Assembly: GCA_003132445.1 (NCBI GenBank)
Contig: PKXU01000151.1
Span: 1 to 56,308, forward strand
From: Acidobacteriaceae bacterium
GTDB taxonomy: Bacteria; Acidobacteriota; Terriglobia; Terriglobales; Acidobacteriaceae
Direction: 5' to 3'
DNA: 56,308 nucleotides
Of the stretch, positions 8,212 to 15,838 are shown piece by piece (within the stretch, counting starts at the first letter, position 1; every line of letters starts with the position of its first letter). A program made the translations under genes and the position numbers. The notes below the pieces were generated by a model. That model ran no database searches, had not been told where the DNA came from, and saw nothing but the letters and a program-made list of their open reading frames with translations.

Positions 8212-8490
8212 ATTGGCCTGTGATGGTTCGCACTCGTGACATCATGGGGACTGTGGGTAAGAAGAAAACCAAGAAACAATCGTCCAAAGCGACACTCGCA
8301 CATTTTGCGGAATGAAGTTCTAGTCGTGGAGAACGATGTTGAGAAGTGAACTGTGAACCTGCAATTCATCACCCCGGTGATAATCAATGAATCAATGAAC
8401 CCCAATTTCCTAAACCTATTCATGAAAAAGCTGACCCGCGAGCGAGTTGTGCCGATCATCTCTGCAAGGGTCTCCTCACTGATATTGGCG
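8212..8490. other. Non-coding stretch with 46-bp direct repeat copy 2
   Basis: No gene is supported. Positions 8320-8365 repeat 5965-6010 exactly over 46 bases. Downstream is an A/T-rich tract (8366-8430) with direct AATCAATG repeats (8382-8398), then a junction into the TonB-receptor fragment. Confidence 0.7.
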
Positions 8491-8497
8491 ACCCCGG

Positions 8498-8905
8498 GGC
8501 GCCAACTTCCCGGACAGAGACAACTTCGGTCCGCGCATCGGATTTGCCTGGAGTCCAGGAAGTACCGGCAAGACCAGTATTCGCGGCGGCATCGGCATTT
8601 TCTATGACGTGCTCAAGGGCGAAGACAGTCTGCAATTCAATGGTGCGCCGCCCTACTACAGCGAACCGTTTGTCGATTTTCCGTGCCTGCAGCCGTCGCC
8701 GGGATGCACCGCGATTAACGAGCGAGTCGGTGCGGAACTCCGGGCAGAGGCTTTTAATGTGTTGAACCACACCGAATTTGCGAATCCAGACACCACGCTT
8801 ACGAGTGGAACTTTCGGTCAGATTACGAGCACGACCTTTGGGACAGGAATTGCCGCGCTACAGACTCAGCGTATTCTGCAACTGGCTGTGCGCGTGACAT
8901 TCTGA
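8498..8905 (+). pseudogene. Decayed TonB-dependent receptor fragment
   Basis: One frame reads as two pieces of an Oar-like TonB-dependent receptor: [20 protein letters not shown] followed by [13 protein letters not shown], then abruptly [18 protein letters not shown] and the terminal barrel strands ending in LAVRVTF. The C-terminal hallmark matches the intact receptor at 27831-31511 (FRAEAFNLFNHTQF). The N-terminal plug and several hundred barrel residues between the two pieces are missing; the join is near 8725. There is no start codon or signal peptide. This is a gene relic with an internal deletion, at the edge of the presumed integrated element. Confidence 0.85.
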
Positions 8906-9072
8906 GGACCGGGATTTCAAGGCTAGTAAAAGTAAGCTCGCTGGATGCATGAATTCACCAACATCCTTGATGGTGATCTGTGGCGCAGCCCAATCGAAGA
9001 GATCATATATGGATCCCAGGACCTGCAGATTGATGCCGCAATCATTTAAAATAGCTTTAGACGAGCATCGCC

Positions 9073-9426
9073 ATGGCTGACGAGCAGATCACAATTTCGG
9101 CGGGACCGCGCTTTCAGGCGGCCATGATTCTGGCCATTGTAGCCGATGCCTTGCAGATCGCTGTTTTTCCTTTCTTCGTTGAAGGTGCGCTATCCCCAGC
9201 CGATGACGTGCTCGATTTCGGTGTAGGCGCTCTCATGGTGCATTTACTGGGATGGCATTGGGAATTCCTGCCATCATTTTTTGCCAAACTTGTTCCCGGT
9301 GTCGATTTGGTTCCTTTCTGGACGCTGGCAGTCGCCAATGTTTACCGCAAATCGAAACGGATTGCCGTCGAGACGGAAACAAATCATCCGACCCGTCCCG
9401 CCCTCGACGACCCTCGACATTTGTAG
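9073..9426 (+). CDS. Small conserved membrane protein
   Basis: 117 residues. Two hydrophobic segments (about 15-35, AAMILAIVADALQIAVFPFF, and 45-62, LDFGVGALMVHLLGWHWEFL) and a third weaker one around 70-90 (LVPGVDLVPFWTLAVANV) suggest an inner-membrane protein with a basic cytoplasmic tail. ATG start after a GACGAGC stretch with only a weak ribosome-binding site. I recognise no named family or function. It stands alone with an A/T-rich upstream region (9045-9060) that could hold its promoter. Confidence 0.65.
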   Translation: MADEQITISAGPRFQAAMILAIVADALQIAVFPFFVEGALSPADDVLDFGVGALMVHLLGWHWEFLPSFFAKLVPGVDLVPFWTLAVANVYRKSKRIAVETETNHPTRPALDDPRHL

Positions 9427-9547
9427 GGCCGAAGTCTCTGACTCTTCCTTGGTTATCTCTATTTTGTATGTCTCTATCCGCAAGGCCACCTCGATGCGCC
9501 CATCACTGGCTTGCTGATCTTCTATGATTTGCTACAATCCTCTCGCT

Positions 9548-9961
9548 ATGATGGCTACGAATACTGCTCTGGTCCCTGCGAAAACGGTTGTCAGCGCCAA
9601 GGGCGACGGCCCCGCCATCGACATCAGCGGCGCCTCGAATCGCGTCTTTCTGGTGACGTTGGCAATCACGAAAATCATCGAGCAGGAGTCGCTCGATCTA
9701 AGCATCTACGGCTCGGCGGACGGGGCTGCCTGGAGCGCGAAGCCGATCGCCGCGTTTCCGCAGAAATTTTATTGCGAAGAGTCGCCCCTGCTGCTCGACC
9801 TTACCGCGCATCCAGACGTAAAGTTTGTGCGCGCACATTGGGAGGTGGCGCGCTGGGGCCGCGGTACCGAGACTCCGATGTTCGAGTTCGGAGCCACCTT
9901 GAAGGAAGTCCCCGCCGAGATATTGAAAGAGGTCAGAGCTGAAGCCAAGCTTATGGCTTAG
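9548..9961 (+). CDS. Conserved protein of unknown function (137 aa)
   Basis: A beta-rich protein without signal peptide. Features include an ALVPAKTVVSAKG opening, RVFLVTLAITKIIEQESLDLSIYGS, FPQKFYCEESPLLLDLT and FVRAHWEVARWGRGTETPMFEFG, ending in an Ala/Glu-rich helix. I recall very similar proteins in many acidobacterial genomes, where they remain unnamed. An alternative ATG at 9551 follows immediately, and 9524 is possible. An A/T-rich tract (9962-10000) and a period-7 repeat follow the gene. Confidence 0.7.
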   Translation: MMATNTALVPAKTVVSAKGDGPAIDISGASNRVFLVTLAITKIIEQESLDLSIYGSADGAAWSAKPIAAFPQKFYCEESPLLLDLTAHPDVKFVRAHWEVARWGRGTETPMFEFGATLKEVPAEILKEVRAEAKLMA

Positions 9962-10058
9962 TAATTATGTCCTAATAATTATTGGCTGAATAATTTCTGA
10001 TTGTTGATCTCATTGCTCCCTGAAAATATCTCGCGAGCAGCAGGTTTGCGGTTCTTCA

Positions 10059-10093
10059 ATCGACATTCAGCAATCAACAATGATCAACGAGCA
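10059..10093. repeat. Period-7 degenerate tandem repeat
   Basis: Five seven-base units with consensus ATCARCA, between the gene ending at 9961 and aroA at 10138. It is the most degenerate of the seven heptamer loci in this window. Confidence 0.6.
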
Positions 10094-10137
10094 ATTCCCC
10101 TGCAGCCCAAGTTCCCATCCTTTATATTGATCTCAGA

Positions 10138-11451
10138 ATGGAAAATCAGTCGCAAGTGATTGTGCGTCCGGCGCGCAACGTCCGCGGCAGCGTGCGGCTG
10201 CCCGGCGACAAATCAATTTCTCATCGCTATGCCATGCTGGCGGGAATTGCTGAGGGCTCGTCCCGGCTGGAAAATTATTCGACCGGAGCGGACTGTGCCA
10301 GCACTCTGGCTTGCATGCGTTCGCTCGGCGTCGAGTGGAAGCGCAAAGACGGCGCTGAAAACGCAATCGAAGTTAAGGGATGCGGCCTGGCGCTGGCCGT
10401 ACCTGCTGGTCCGCTCGATTGCGGCAACTCCGGCTCAACCATGCGCATGTTGAGCGGCATTCTGGCGGGGCAAAACTTTACCAGTGAAATGGTGGGCGAC
10501 GAGTCGCTCTCGCGCCGTCCCATGCAGCGCATTATCAAGCCGCTTTCAGCCATGGGCGCGCAAATCGGCTCGCAGCAGGGCAGGCCGCCGTTGCGCATCA
10601 CTGGCTCCGCGCTTCAAGCCATCGACTACACGATGCCGGTCACTAGCGCCCAGGTGAAATCGTGCCTGCTGTTCGCCGGGCTCTTCGCGAAGTGCGAGAG
10701 TCGAATCGAAGAGCCTCTGCGCACGCGTGACCATGGCGAATTGGCGCTGCGCGCCTTCGGCGCTGAACTGAGTTGCCGCTCTAAAGGGCAGGGAAGCGAA
10801 ATTCGCATTCGCGGCGGCCAGCGCTTGCGGGGTATTGAGGCGCGCATTCCCGGCGATCTTTCCAGTGCGGCATTTTTTCTCTGCGCCTCCGCGCTATTCC
10901 CCGGTTCGCGGTTGACTCTGCCCGATTTATTGATGAACCCCACACGCGCTCGACTTCTCGAAATTCTCATGCAGATCGGACTTCGCATTTCTGTAACCCA
11001 GCTCGACGAAATTCATGGCGAGATGGCAGGAACGCTGGAAGTGGAAGGGGGCGCACTCAAAGGCGCCACAATCGCCGGCGGCGACTCCGCGGCGCTGATC
11101 GACGAAATTCCCGTGCTCGCTGCCATCGCTCCTTACACCGAGCAGGGAATTGAGATTCGCGATGCGAAGGAACTACGCGTGAAGGAATCGGATCGCATTG
11201 CCGCCGTGGCAACCAACCTACGCCGCATGGGCGCGCAAGTGGAAGAACGCGAAGATGGTCTCCGGATTCCCGGATGCCAAATTCTTCACGGCGCGGAACT
11301 CGATTCCTTTGGCGATCACCGCATCGCCATGGCGTTCGCGGTCGCGGCGTTGCGCGCGCATGGAGAAACCTTGATTCGCGGCGCGGAATCAGCCGCAATC
11401 TCCTATCCCGAATTCTTTTCCGTTTTGCAGCAAATCACGGAGCCATCATGA
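10138..11451 (+). CDS. aroA: 3-phosphoshikimate 1-carboxyvinyltransferase (EPSP synthase)
   Basis: Joins phosphoenolpyruvate to shikimate-3-phosphate, the sixth step of the shikimate pathway to aromatic amino acids, in the cytoplasm. At 437 residues it is full length. The family signatures are all present: LPGDKSISHR (Lys25, Ser26) at the N-terminus, the DCGNSGSTMR loop, SRRPM, VKSCLLFAGL, TRDHGE, the RVKESDRIAA signature and GDHRIAMAF near the end. The ATG start follows an A/T-rich stretch. No other shikimate gene is adjacent, so it appears to be a single transcription unit. A stem-loop follows at 11577. Confidence 0.98.
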   Translation: MENQSQVIVRPARNVRGSVRLPGDKSISHRYAMLAGIAEGSSRLENYSTGADCASTLACMRSLGVEWKRKDGAENAIEVKGCGLALAVPAGPLDCGNSGSTMRMLSGILAGQNFTSEMVGDESLSRRPMQRIIKPLSAMGAQIGSQQGRPPLRITGSALQAIDYTMPVTSAQVKSCLLFAGLFAKCESRIEEPLRTRDHGELALRAFGAELSCRSKGQGSEIRIRGGQRLRGIEARIPGDLSSAAFFLCASALFPGSRLTLPDLLMNPTRARLLEILMQIGLRISVTQLDEIHGEMAGTLEVEGGALKGATIAGGDSAALIDEIPVLAAIAPYTEQGIEIRDAKELRVKESDRIAAVATNLRRMGAQVEEREDGLRIPGCQILHGAELDSFGDHRIAMAFAVAALRAHGETLIRGAESAAISYPEFFSVLQQITEPS

Positions 11452-11576
11452 ATTGCCATCGTGAGTTGCAAATAATTCGCTGCAAGCAGGCTTGAACCAG
11501 CGCTAACCTCAAAGGTAACTTCAGGGCTATTACCGCTGTGACCTGGCTTCTCCCTCCAGACTATAGAAAATAGCAG

Positions 11577-11603
11577 GAGCCGAGCGCCTGTCTGGCTCGG
11601 CTC
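11577..11603 (+). terminator. Stem-loop between aroA and the next gene
   Basis: GAGCCGAG (11577-11584) pairs with CTCGGCTC (11596-11603) around an 11-base loop. The sequence after it (AACTTTC) has no proper T-run, so it is a weak terminator candidate or a leader structure of the gene at 11642. Confidence 0.4.
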
Positions 11604-11641
11604 AACTTTCATCCACTCGACATTTTTCTGGGGGAACCTTA

Positions 11642-12082
11642 ATGCGCTTTCGGTTAATGCTGTGCGTCATGCTGGGGCTGGCGTCAGTGGCTTATGCCAA
11701 GGATCTCAAACCGTATCAAGGCGGAAAGCTTCTGCAGATGGATTCGGTGAAATGCGGCGTGGCTGACAAAGACGCTGCAAATTTCGCGGGCGAAATGCTG
11801 GGCACGGACTCCAACAACAAAAAGACCCAGGAACTGCTTTGTCAGGAATATGTGTTGCAGGCGGAGAAAGTGGTTTATCGCATTCGGCCGCGCGACGAGA
11901 AACATCCCGTGCTGCTGCCCGTCGGCGAACAGGCACAGTTTCGTTTGCAGAAAGATAAAATGTTGTTGCGCGTCGAAGATCTCGACAGCAAAGACCGCGA
12001 GTATATCGTCGTCTCCATGACGCCGCGTGCGGAGAACAGCACCGCGGATGCGACGCCTTCGCGCGTGAATCACTTGCAATAA
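11642..12082 (+). CDS. Secreted protein of unknown function
   Basis: 146 residues with a classical signal peptide (MRFRLMLCVMLGLASVAYA, cleavage after AYA). The mature part has two cysteines (VKCGV and LLCQEY) that could form a disulfide in the periplasm, and a strand-rich region, EYVLQAEKVVYRIRPRDEKHPVLLPVGE. I recognise no named domain; similar proteins exist in acidobacterial genomes by memory. GGGGGAA upstream supports the ATG at 11642. The gene is closed by a strong terminator at 12107. Confidence 0.75.
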   Translation: MRFRLMLCVMLGLASVAYAKDLKPYQGGKLLQMDSVKCGVADKDAANFAGEMLGTDSNNKKTQELLCQEYVLQAEKVVYRIRPRDEKHPVLLPVGEQAQFRLQKDKMLLRVEDLDSKDREYIVVSMTPRAENSTADATPSRVNHLQ

Positions 12083-12106
12083 CAAAACATAAGCCAACGG
12101 AAAAAT

Positions 12107-12137
12107 CCCGCGCAAAGCCTTATTCTGCGCGGGTTTT
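12107..12137 (+). terminator. Rho-independent terminator
   Basis: CCCGCGCA (12107-12114) pairs perfectly with TGCGCGGG (12126-12133) and is followed by TTTT. It lies 25 bases after the stop of the secreted protein gene. Confidence 0.9.
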
Positions 12138-12342
12138 CCCGTGCTCGACTCTCAGTGTTTCCACTACTGCTCTACAGTGTTTTGCCGAGACCCACTCGAC
12201 TCAACCGTAGGCGCGGGCAATTTGCGCAACCCTGCGCGCGAAGATTCGCATCCATACCTGTACCTGCCGCTCTGCCTCCGCTCCTTCTCCGCTTTGAGCG
12301 GGAGACGTGTGCGAGGGCAAAAATCAACTAGGAGTAAATAAA

Positions 12343-12927
12343 ATGAAACGCAGTCTCGGATTTCTGATCGCGTCGATGTTCCTGGCCGTGCCCATGCTCA
12401 TGGCACAAGATATGGATCATGTCGAGGTCGGTGCCTTTGTCGACTACTTCCGGCTTAGCAACAATGCCGCGCCTGTCAGCAACTTCTTTGGCGTAGGCGG
12501 ACGCGGGGCCTTCAATATCAATCCCGATGTGCAAATAGAAGCCGAGATGGCTTACGATTTCAAGCGCAACTACACCAGCACTTTCTCCAACGGCATCACC
12601 ACCACTACGGTGAACTCCAATTTCCGAACCTTGCACGGATTTTTCGGACCGAAATTCCAGACGGGCTCGGGAGCAGTTCGGGTCTTTGTGACCGGCAAAG
12701 TTGGATTCGACAACTTCAGCGTTAATAATCAGAGTGCGCAAATCGGCTTCACCAATACGGTCGGCCTTACCAACGGCGCAACCTACTTCGCCGTCTATCC
12801 GGGCGGCGGAATCGAAGCGTTTTTGGGTCCGATCGGCTTGCGTGCCGAAATTGGCGACGATATTTACTTCAATAGCGGGGCCCACAACAATATGCGGGTT
12901 ACCTTTGGTCCGCAATTGCGCTTTTAA
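12343..12927 (+). CDS. Outer-membrane beta-barrel protein
   Basis: 194 residues with signal peptide MKRSLGFLIASMFLAVPMLMA. The mature part is made of alternating strands: VEVGAFVDYFRLS, GVGGRGAFNINPDVQIEAEMAYDF, HGFFGPKFQTGSGAVRVFVTGKVGF, and a terminal strand NMRVTFGPQLRF with the C-terminal Phe typical of outer-membrane barrels. The fold fits the 8-stranded OmpA/OMP_b-brl type. The ATG at 12343 has AGGAG at the right distance, which rules out longer starts. A strong terminator follows. The role is probably structural; no ligand is implied. Confidence 0.85.
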   Translation: MKRSLGFLIASMFLAVPMLMAQDMDHVEVGAFVDYFRLSNNAAPVSNFFGVGGRGAFNINPDVQIEAEMAYDFKRNYTSTFSNGITTTTVNSNFRTLHGFFGPKFQTGSGAVRVFVTGKVGFDNFSVNNQSAQIGFTNTVGLTNGATYFAVYPGGGIEAFLGPIGLRAEIGDDIYFNSGAHNNMRVTFGPQLRF

Positions 12928-12948
12928 TTGACGCCTCCAAAGTACGCG

Positions 12949-12983
12949 CCTGGCGGCCTTTCTGAGCCGCCAGGTTTCTTATT
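12949..12983 (+). terminator. Rho-independent terminator
   Basis: CCTGGCGGC (12949-12957) pairs perfectly with GCCGCCAGG (12966-12974), followed by the T-rich TTTCTTATTT. It lies 22 bases after the beta-barrel gene. Confidence 0.92.
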
Positions 12984-13107
12984 TTCTTCTTTCCAACTTG
13001 CGATAACACGCTGTTTCCGCGGCTGCGCGTATGGTAAAGTATTGCCCACCGCAAGGCATGCTGTTTCGCCCTGCAGACACTCACGTTACGCGTTCAAAGG
13101 AGTATCC

Positions 13108-13518
13108 ATGACCACACTTGGCGATCTCGTGAAAGACCGCAAGCTCTATTCCATTGAGTCCACGCGTAGCGTCCTGGATGCGGCGCGTTTTATGATGGAA
13201 CACAATATTGGAGCTCTGCCCGTGCTGCGAAACGGGCAACTGGCAGGCATCTTGTCTGAGCGTGACGTCATGAATCGCGTGGTCGCCGTGGGTCGCACTC
13301 CTGGAACGACTGCCGTATCAGAGGTGATGACGGCGAATCCGCGCGCAGTCTCAGCCCATGAGAGCGTGGAGGAGTGTCTGTTTATTATGCGAGAGTTCGG
13401 CTTTCGCCATCTGCCCATCGTCGATGGAAACAATTTGAAGGGTCTCGTATCGCTGCGCGATATTCTCATGCACCAGGCAGCCGAGATCGAGCGCCAGGCG
13501 CGAAAAGCCGCATCGTAG
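13108..13518 (+). CDS. CBS-domain pair protein
   Basis: 136 residues, essentially two CBS motifs: residues about 1-60 (SVLDAARFMMEHNIGALPVL, GILSERDVMNRV) and 70-125 (TAVSEVMTANPRAVSAHESV, GFRHLPIVDGNNLKGLVSLRDIL). Such stand-alone pairs bind adenine nucleotides and act as energy-state sensors. The target here is unknown. AAAGGAG before the ATG at 13108 fixes the start; longer upstream frames are spurious. It converges with the minus-strand gene at 13615 across a palindromic spacer. Confidence 0.93.
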   Translation: MTTLGDLVKDRKLYSIESTRSVLDAARFMMEHNIGALPVLRNGQLAGILSERDVMNRVVAVGRTPGTTAVSEVMTANPRAVSAHESVEECLFIMREFGFRHLPIVDGNNLKGLVSLRDILMHQAAEIERQARKAAS

Positions 13519-13537
13519 GATGCAGACGTCAGACCTT

Positions 13538-13602
13538 GGGCCTCGGACGTTTAGTGTCCATCGAATCTCACCGCTGTATAGAAGGTCCGAAGTCTGAGGC
13601 CC
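13538..13602. repeat. Inverted repeat between convergent genes
   Basis: GGGCCTCGGAC (13538-13548) and GTCTGAGGCCC (13592-13602) are inverted copies with 10 of 11 matches, 43 bases apart. The position between the 3' ends of two convergent genes suggests a REP-like element or a bidirectional termination region. No T-run is present. Confidence 0.5.
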
Positions 13603-13614
13603 GTAGCCGGTCTT

Positions 13615-14376
13615 TCATTCCCTTCGCCGGAGCATTTCTTCTCCGGGCTTGGGTGGAAGCTTGAACGGGAATTCGAATATTTTTCCTGCGATCGGCACGC
13701 GCAGGATGAACTCTTCCGGCTTTTTCCATCCGCTAATCCATTTGCTTTGCGTGCTGAATAGTACCCATCCGCTCGTTTCTGAATTGTTCGCACTCAACTG
13801 CGTCGGCCGCAGACTATTTTTTCCCAGAAATTCCTGGAGTTCGGCCACGTCTTTTTGGAACGCTCGCATGTACGCTTCCCGTTCCTCTTTCTGCTCCGGA
13901 TGTTTTTTCAGTTCGCGCGCAGTTTCGCGGTCCAACTCGTCGGCATCATTCTGCACTTTCTGAGAGAACCCGTTCGGATCCAGCGCAGGTTGGATCGTCT
14001 GGAAATGCCGCACGAATTCCAGGGAAATATCTTCCACAACCAGATCTAGCGTTGCCTGGCCTTTGTAGCGCAAGGTTAGCAATACCGCGAAGAAGGGTTC
14101 GTGCCGTCGATGAACTTTCTCCAGTTCCTGGGAATCGACAGCAACAGTAATTCGCAGATCCTCATACTGCAGACCGTAGTAGAAGCGGCCATCGTCGCTG
14201 CGCGAAAACGTGCAGCCCGGCCGCGCTTCATCCCAGCGTACGACGGGAATTCTTGATTTTTCCTTCCACGCTGCAGAAGCAGATTTTGCCGGCAGCAGAA
14301 AAGGAATCGTCAACGCAAAAAGAAAAACAAGTATCGTTCTCAGCCCGCGTGGCCTGCACTGGCGAAACGTGGCCAT
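13615..14376 (-). CDS. Secreted protein of unknown function (253 aa)
   Basis: A signal peptide (ILVFLFALTIPFLLPAKSASA, preceded by basic residues) is followed by a strand-rich region (RFYYGLQYEDLRITVAVDSQE) and a charged helical part around residues 140-185 (DELDRETARELKKHPEQKEE). It then has a beta region ending with Lys/Pro-rich sequence. No domain is recognised. It lies four bases from the stop of the Ig-like protein gene upstream on the same strand, so the two are probably one operon. Confidence 0.7.
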   Translation of the reverse strand: MATFRQCRPRGLRTILVFLFALTIPFLLPAKSASAAWKEKSRIPVVRWDEARPGCTFSRSDDGRFYYGLQYEDLRITVAVDSQELEKVHRRHEPFFAVLLTLRYKGQATLDLVVEDISLEFVRHFQTIQPALDPNGFSQKVQNDADELDRETARELKKHPEQKEEREAYMRAFQKDVAELQEFLGKNSLRPTQLSANNSETSGWVLFSTQSKWISGWKKPEEFILRVPIAGKIFEFPFKLPPKPGEEMLRRRE

Positions 14377-14380
14377 CGGC

Positions 14381-15448
14381 TCAGAGCGTCGGAGAAGTTA
14401 CCGTCAGAGTGACCGTGGGATTCGTGCTGTTGCTGGAAGAGGTGTTACTCGAAACGTTGCCATCGGCGTCGACCCCAATTACCGTGAACGAGTACGTGTT
14501 GTTGGGAGTTACTCCCTGTAAAGCTTCAGTATGTGGAACCGTATTGGTGCACGCGGGCAGCAGGAAAAAAGATCCGGCCATTATAAAAAGAGCCAGCAGC
14601 CCCCAGGCCTTCCGCGACCGCTTTCCGCCCGCTGCGCCCAAGCCCGCCATCACCAACATTGGCAAGGGCAGCCACAGCGCGTAGAACATTCGCGGGGGCG
14701 AGGCGGCGGCAATGTTTTGAGGCCCGGGAACAGTAATCGTGAGCGTCGACGTCGCCGGAGATCCATTCACTGGCAGACTGCTCAAGCCCGGCGGATACGA
14801 AAACGAACATATTGGAGGATAAGTAACCAGCGGAGTGATCGAAGCGCACGACAGTGTAATTCCCTGTTTCGGCCAGCCCGGACTCATATACCCATTAATC
14901 GGAGTGATCAGGATTACTCCCTGGGCTCCGTTGCCCGCCGGCACGCTGCTCGGCACCACCGGGCTTTGCACCGTAATCGTGAATTGAGGCGTAACCGCAA
15001 GCACCGTCAGACTTTCCGACGGCGTGGTGTGAGTTGTGGAGGGACCAGTGCCGGTGATCGTAATGTTGTAACTTGCGGGTGTCGTCAATGCAACCGTTGT
15101 GATCGTGACCGTTGCGCCTGCCGGGGGAGTGACGGTCGCGGGACTAACCGTGCAAACTGGATCGGAGGTCGTGGGCTGGTTCGACGCAACCGTGCAGCCT
15201 AGACTGACAGTACCGCTGAAACCATTAAGGGTTCCAATCGTAATATTCGAAGATGACGTGCCAGTCGGGGCAACCGCATCCGGGGAAAACGGCGCGGCCA
15301 CCAGCGTGAAATCCGCTTGCGCATTGGCCGATGGCGGCAACGTCAGCAAAGCTGCGCCCAGGCACAAAGCAATACTCACGGCGTGCCAGATTCGGATTCT
15401 TAATTTGCGACTTGCCAGCCGGGATTGCGGTGATTGGGATTTCAACAT
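14381..15448 (-). CDS. Secreted Ig-like protein with internal membrane hairpin and LPAC motif
   Basis: 355 residues from the ATG at 15448; earlier starts would place extra residues before the signal peptide. After the signal segment (HAVSIALCLGAALLTLPPSANA) come two Ig-like beta-sandwich regions rich in Thr/Ser/Pro. A pair of hydrophobic helices (LWLPLPMLVMAGLGAAG and WGLLALFIMAGSFFLLPAC) follows, separated by a basic GKRSRK loop, then another Ig-like tail (NTYSFTVIGV onward). The internal LLPAC resembles a lipobox. The same unusual module is found in the neighbouring protein at 15839-18757. Surface exposure is inferred and the ligand is unknown. Confidence 0.8.
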   Translation of the reverse strand: MLKSQSPQSRLASRKLRIRIWHAVSIALCLGAALLTLPPSANAQADFTLVAAPFSPDAVAPTGTSSSNITIGTLNGFSGTVSLGCTVASNQPTTSDPVCTVSPATVTPPAGATVTITTVALTTPASYNITITGTGPSTTHTTPSESLTVLAVTPQFTITVQSPVVPSSVPAGNGAQGVILITPINGYMSPGWPKQGITLSCASITPLVTYPPICSFSYPPGLSSLPVNGSPATSTLTITVPGPQNIAAASPPRMFYALWLPLPMLVMAGLGAAGGKRSRKAWGLLALFIMAGSFFLLPACTNTVPHTEALQGVTPNNTYSFTVIGVDADGNVSSNTSSSNSTNPTVTLTVTSPTL

Positions 15449-15701
15449 GAGCCAATTCAAATATCTTCGATTCACAAGGCAACCTAAAGGCTGCCCGTCA
15501 GCGCCAGCGGATGTTTCAGCAAAATCGCTCAAAATGAGATCAACCGGCCATACCACTTCAGCCAAGCAAAGCGCCGCCTCGACATTTTATCGCAGGCATT
15601 TCACCGAGACTACGCCGTCTGTCGCCAACCTTGCCGCGGAATCTTTTATACTACCATCCTGCGGCAGCGAGTCGCCGGTTTGACGGAAGTAGGTTATTAA
15701 T
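15449..15701. other. Upstream region of the Ig-like gene
   Basis: About 250 bases without a supportable gene. It should hold the promoter of the minus-strand gene starting at 15448, but I cannot pick out a convincing -35/-10 pair. The region leads into the inverted-repeat element at 15702. Confidence 0.4.
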
Positions 15702-15822
15702 GTGGGGACAGCCGCCCTCGGCTGTCCGTCGAGCAATGCTCGACGATTTTTGTTTGGGAAGTGAGGTAGAGACAGGCATCGGACCTGCGGTCCGAAGGAC
15801 AGCCGGGGGCGGCTGTCCCTAC
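15702..15822. repeat. 121-bp inverted-repeat element (REP/BIME-like)
   Basis: The ends are 26-bp inverted copies with two mismatches: 15702-15727 (begins GTGGGGACAGCCGCC) and 15797-15822. Inside are two more perfect hairpins, GTCGAGCA-A-TGCTCGAC (15728-15744) and TCGGACC-TGC-GGTCCGA (15779-15795). Related half-elements occur at 26429-26453 (23 of 25 bases) and, more distantly, 31609-31633. There is no coding capacity. It lies at the 3' end of the SBBP gene. Confidence 0.85.
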
Positions 15823-15838
15823 ATAGCGCTGCCCAGGG

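Noticed and set aside
12328-12915. 195-codon minus-strand frame opposite the beta-barrel gene
   Set aside because: Antisense shadow; the plus strand has a signal peptide, ribosome-binding site, terminator and terminal Phe.
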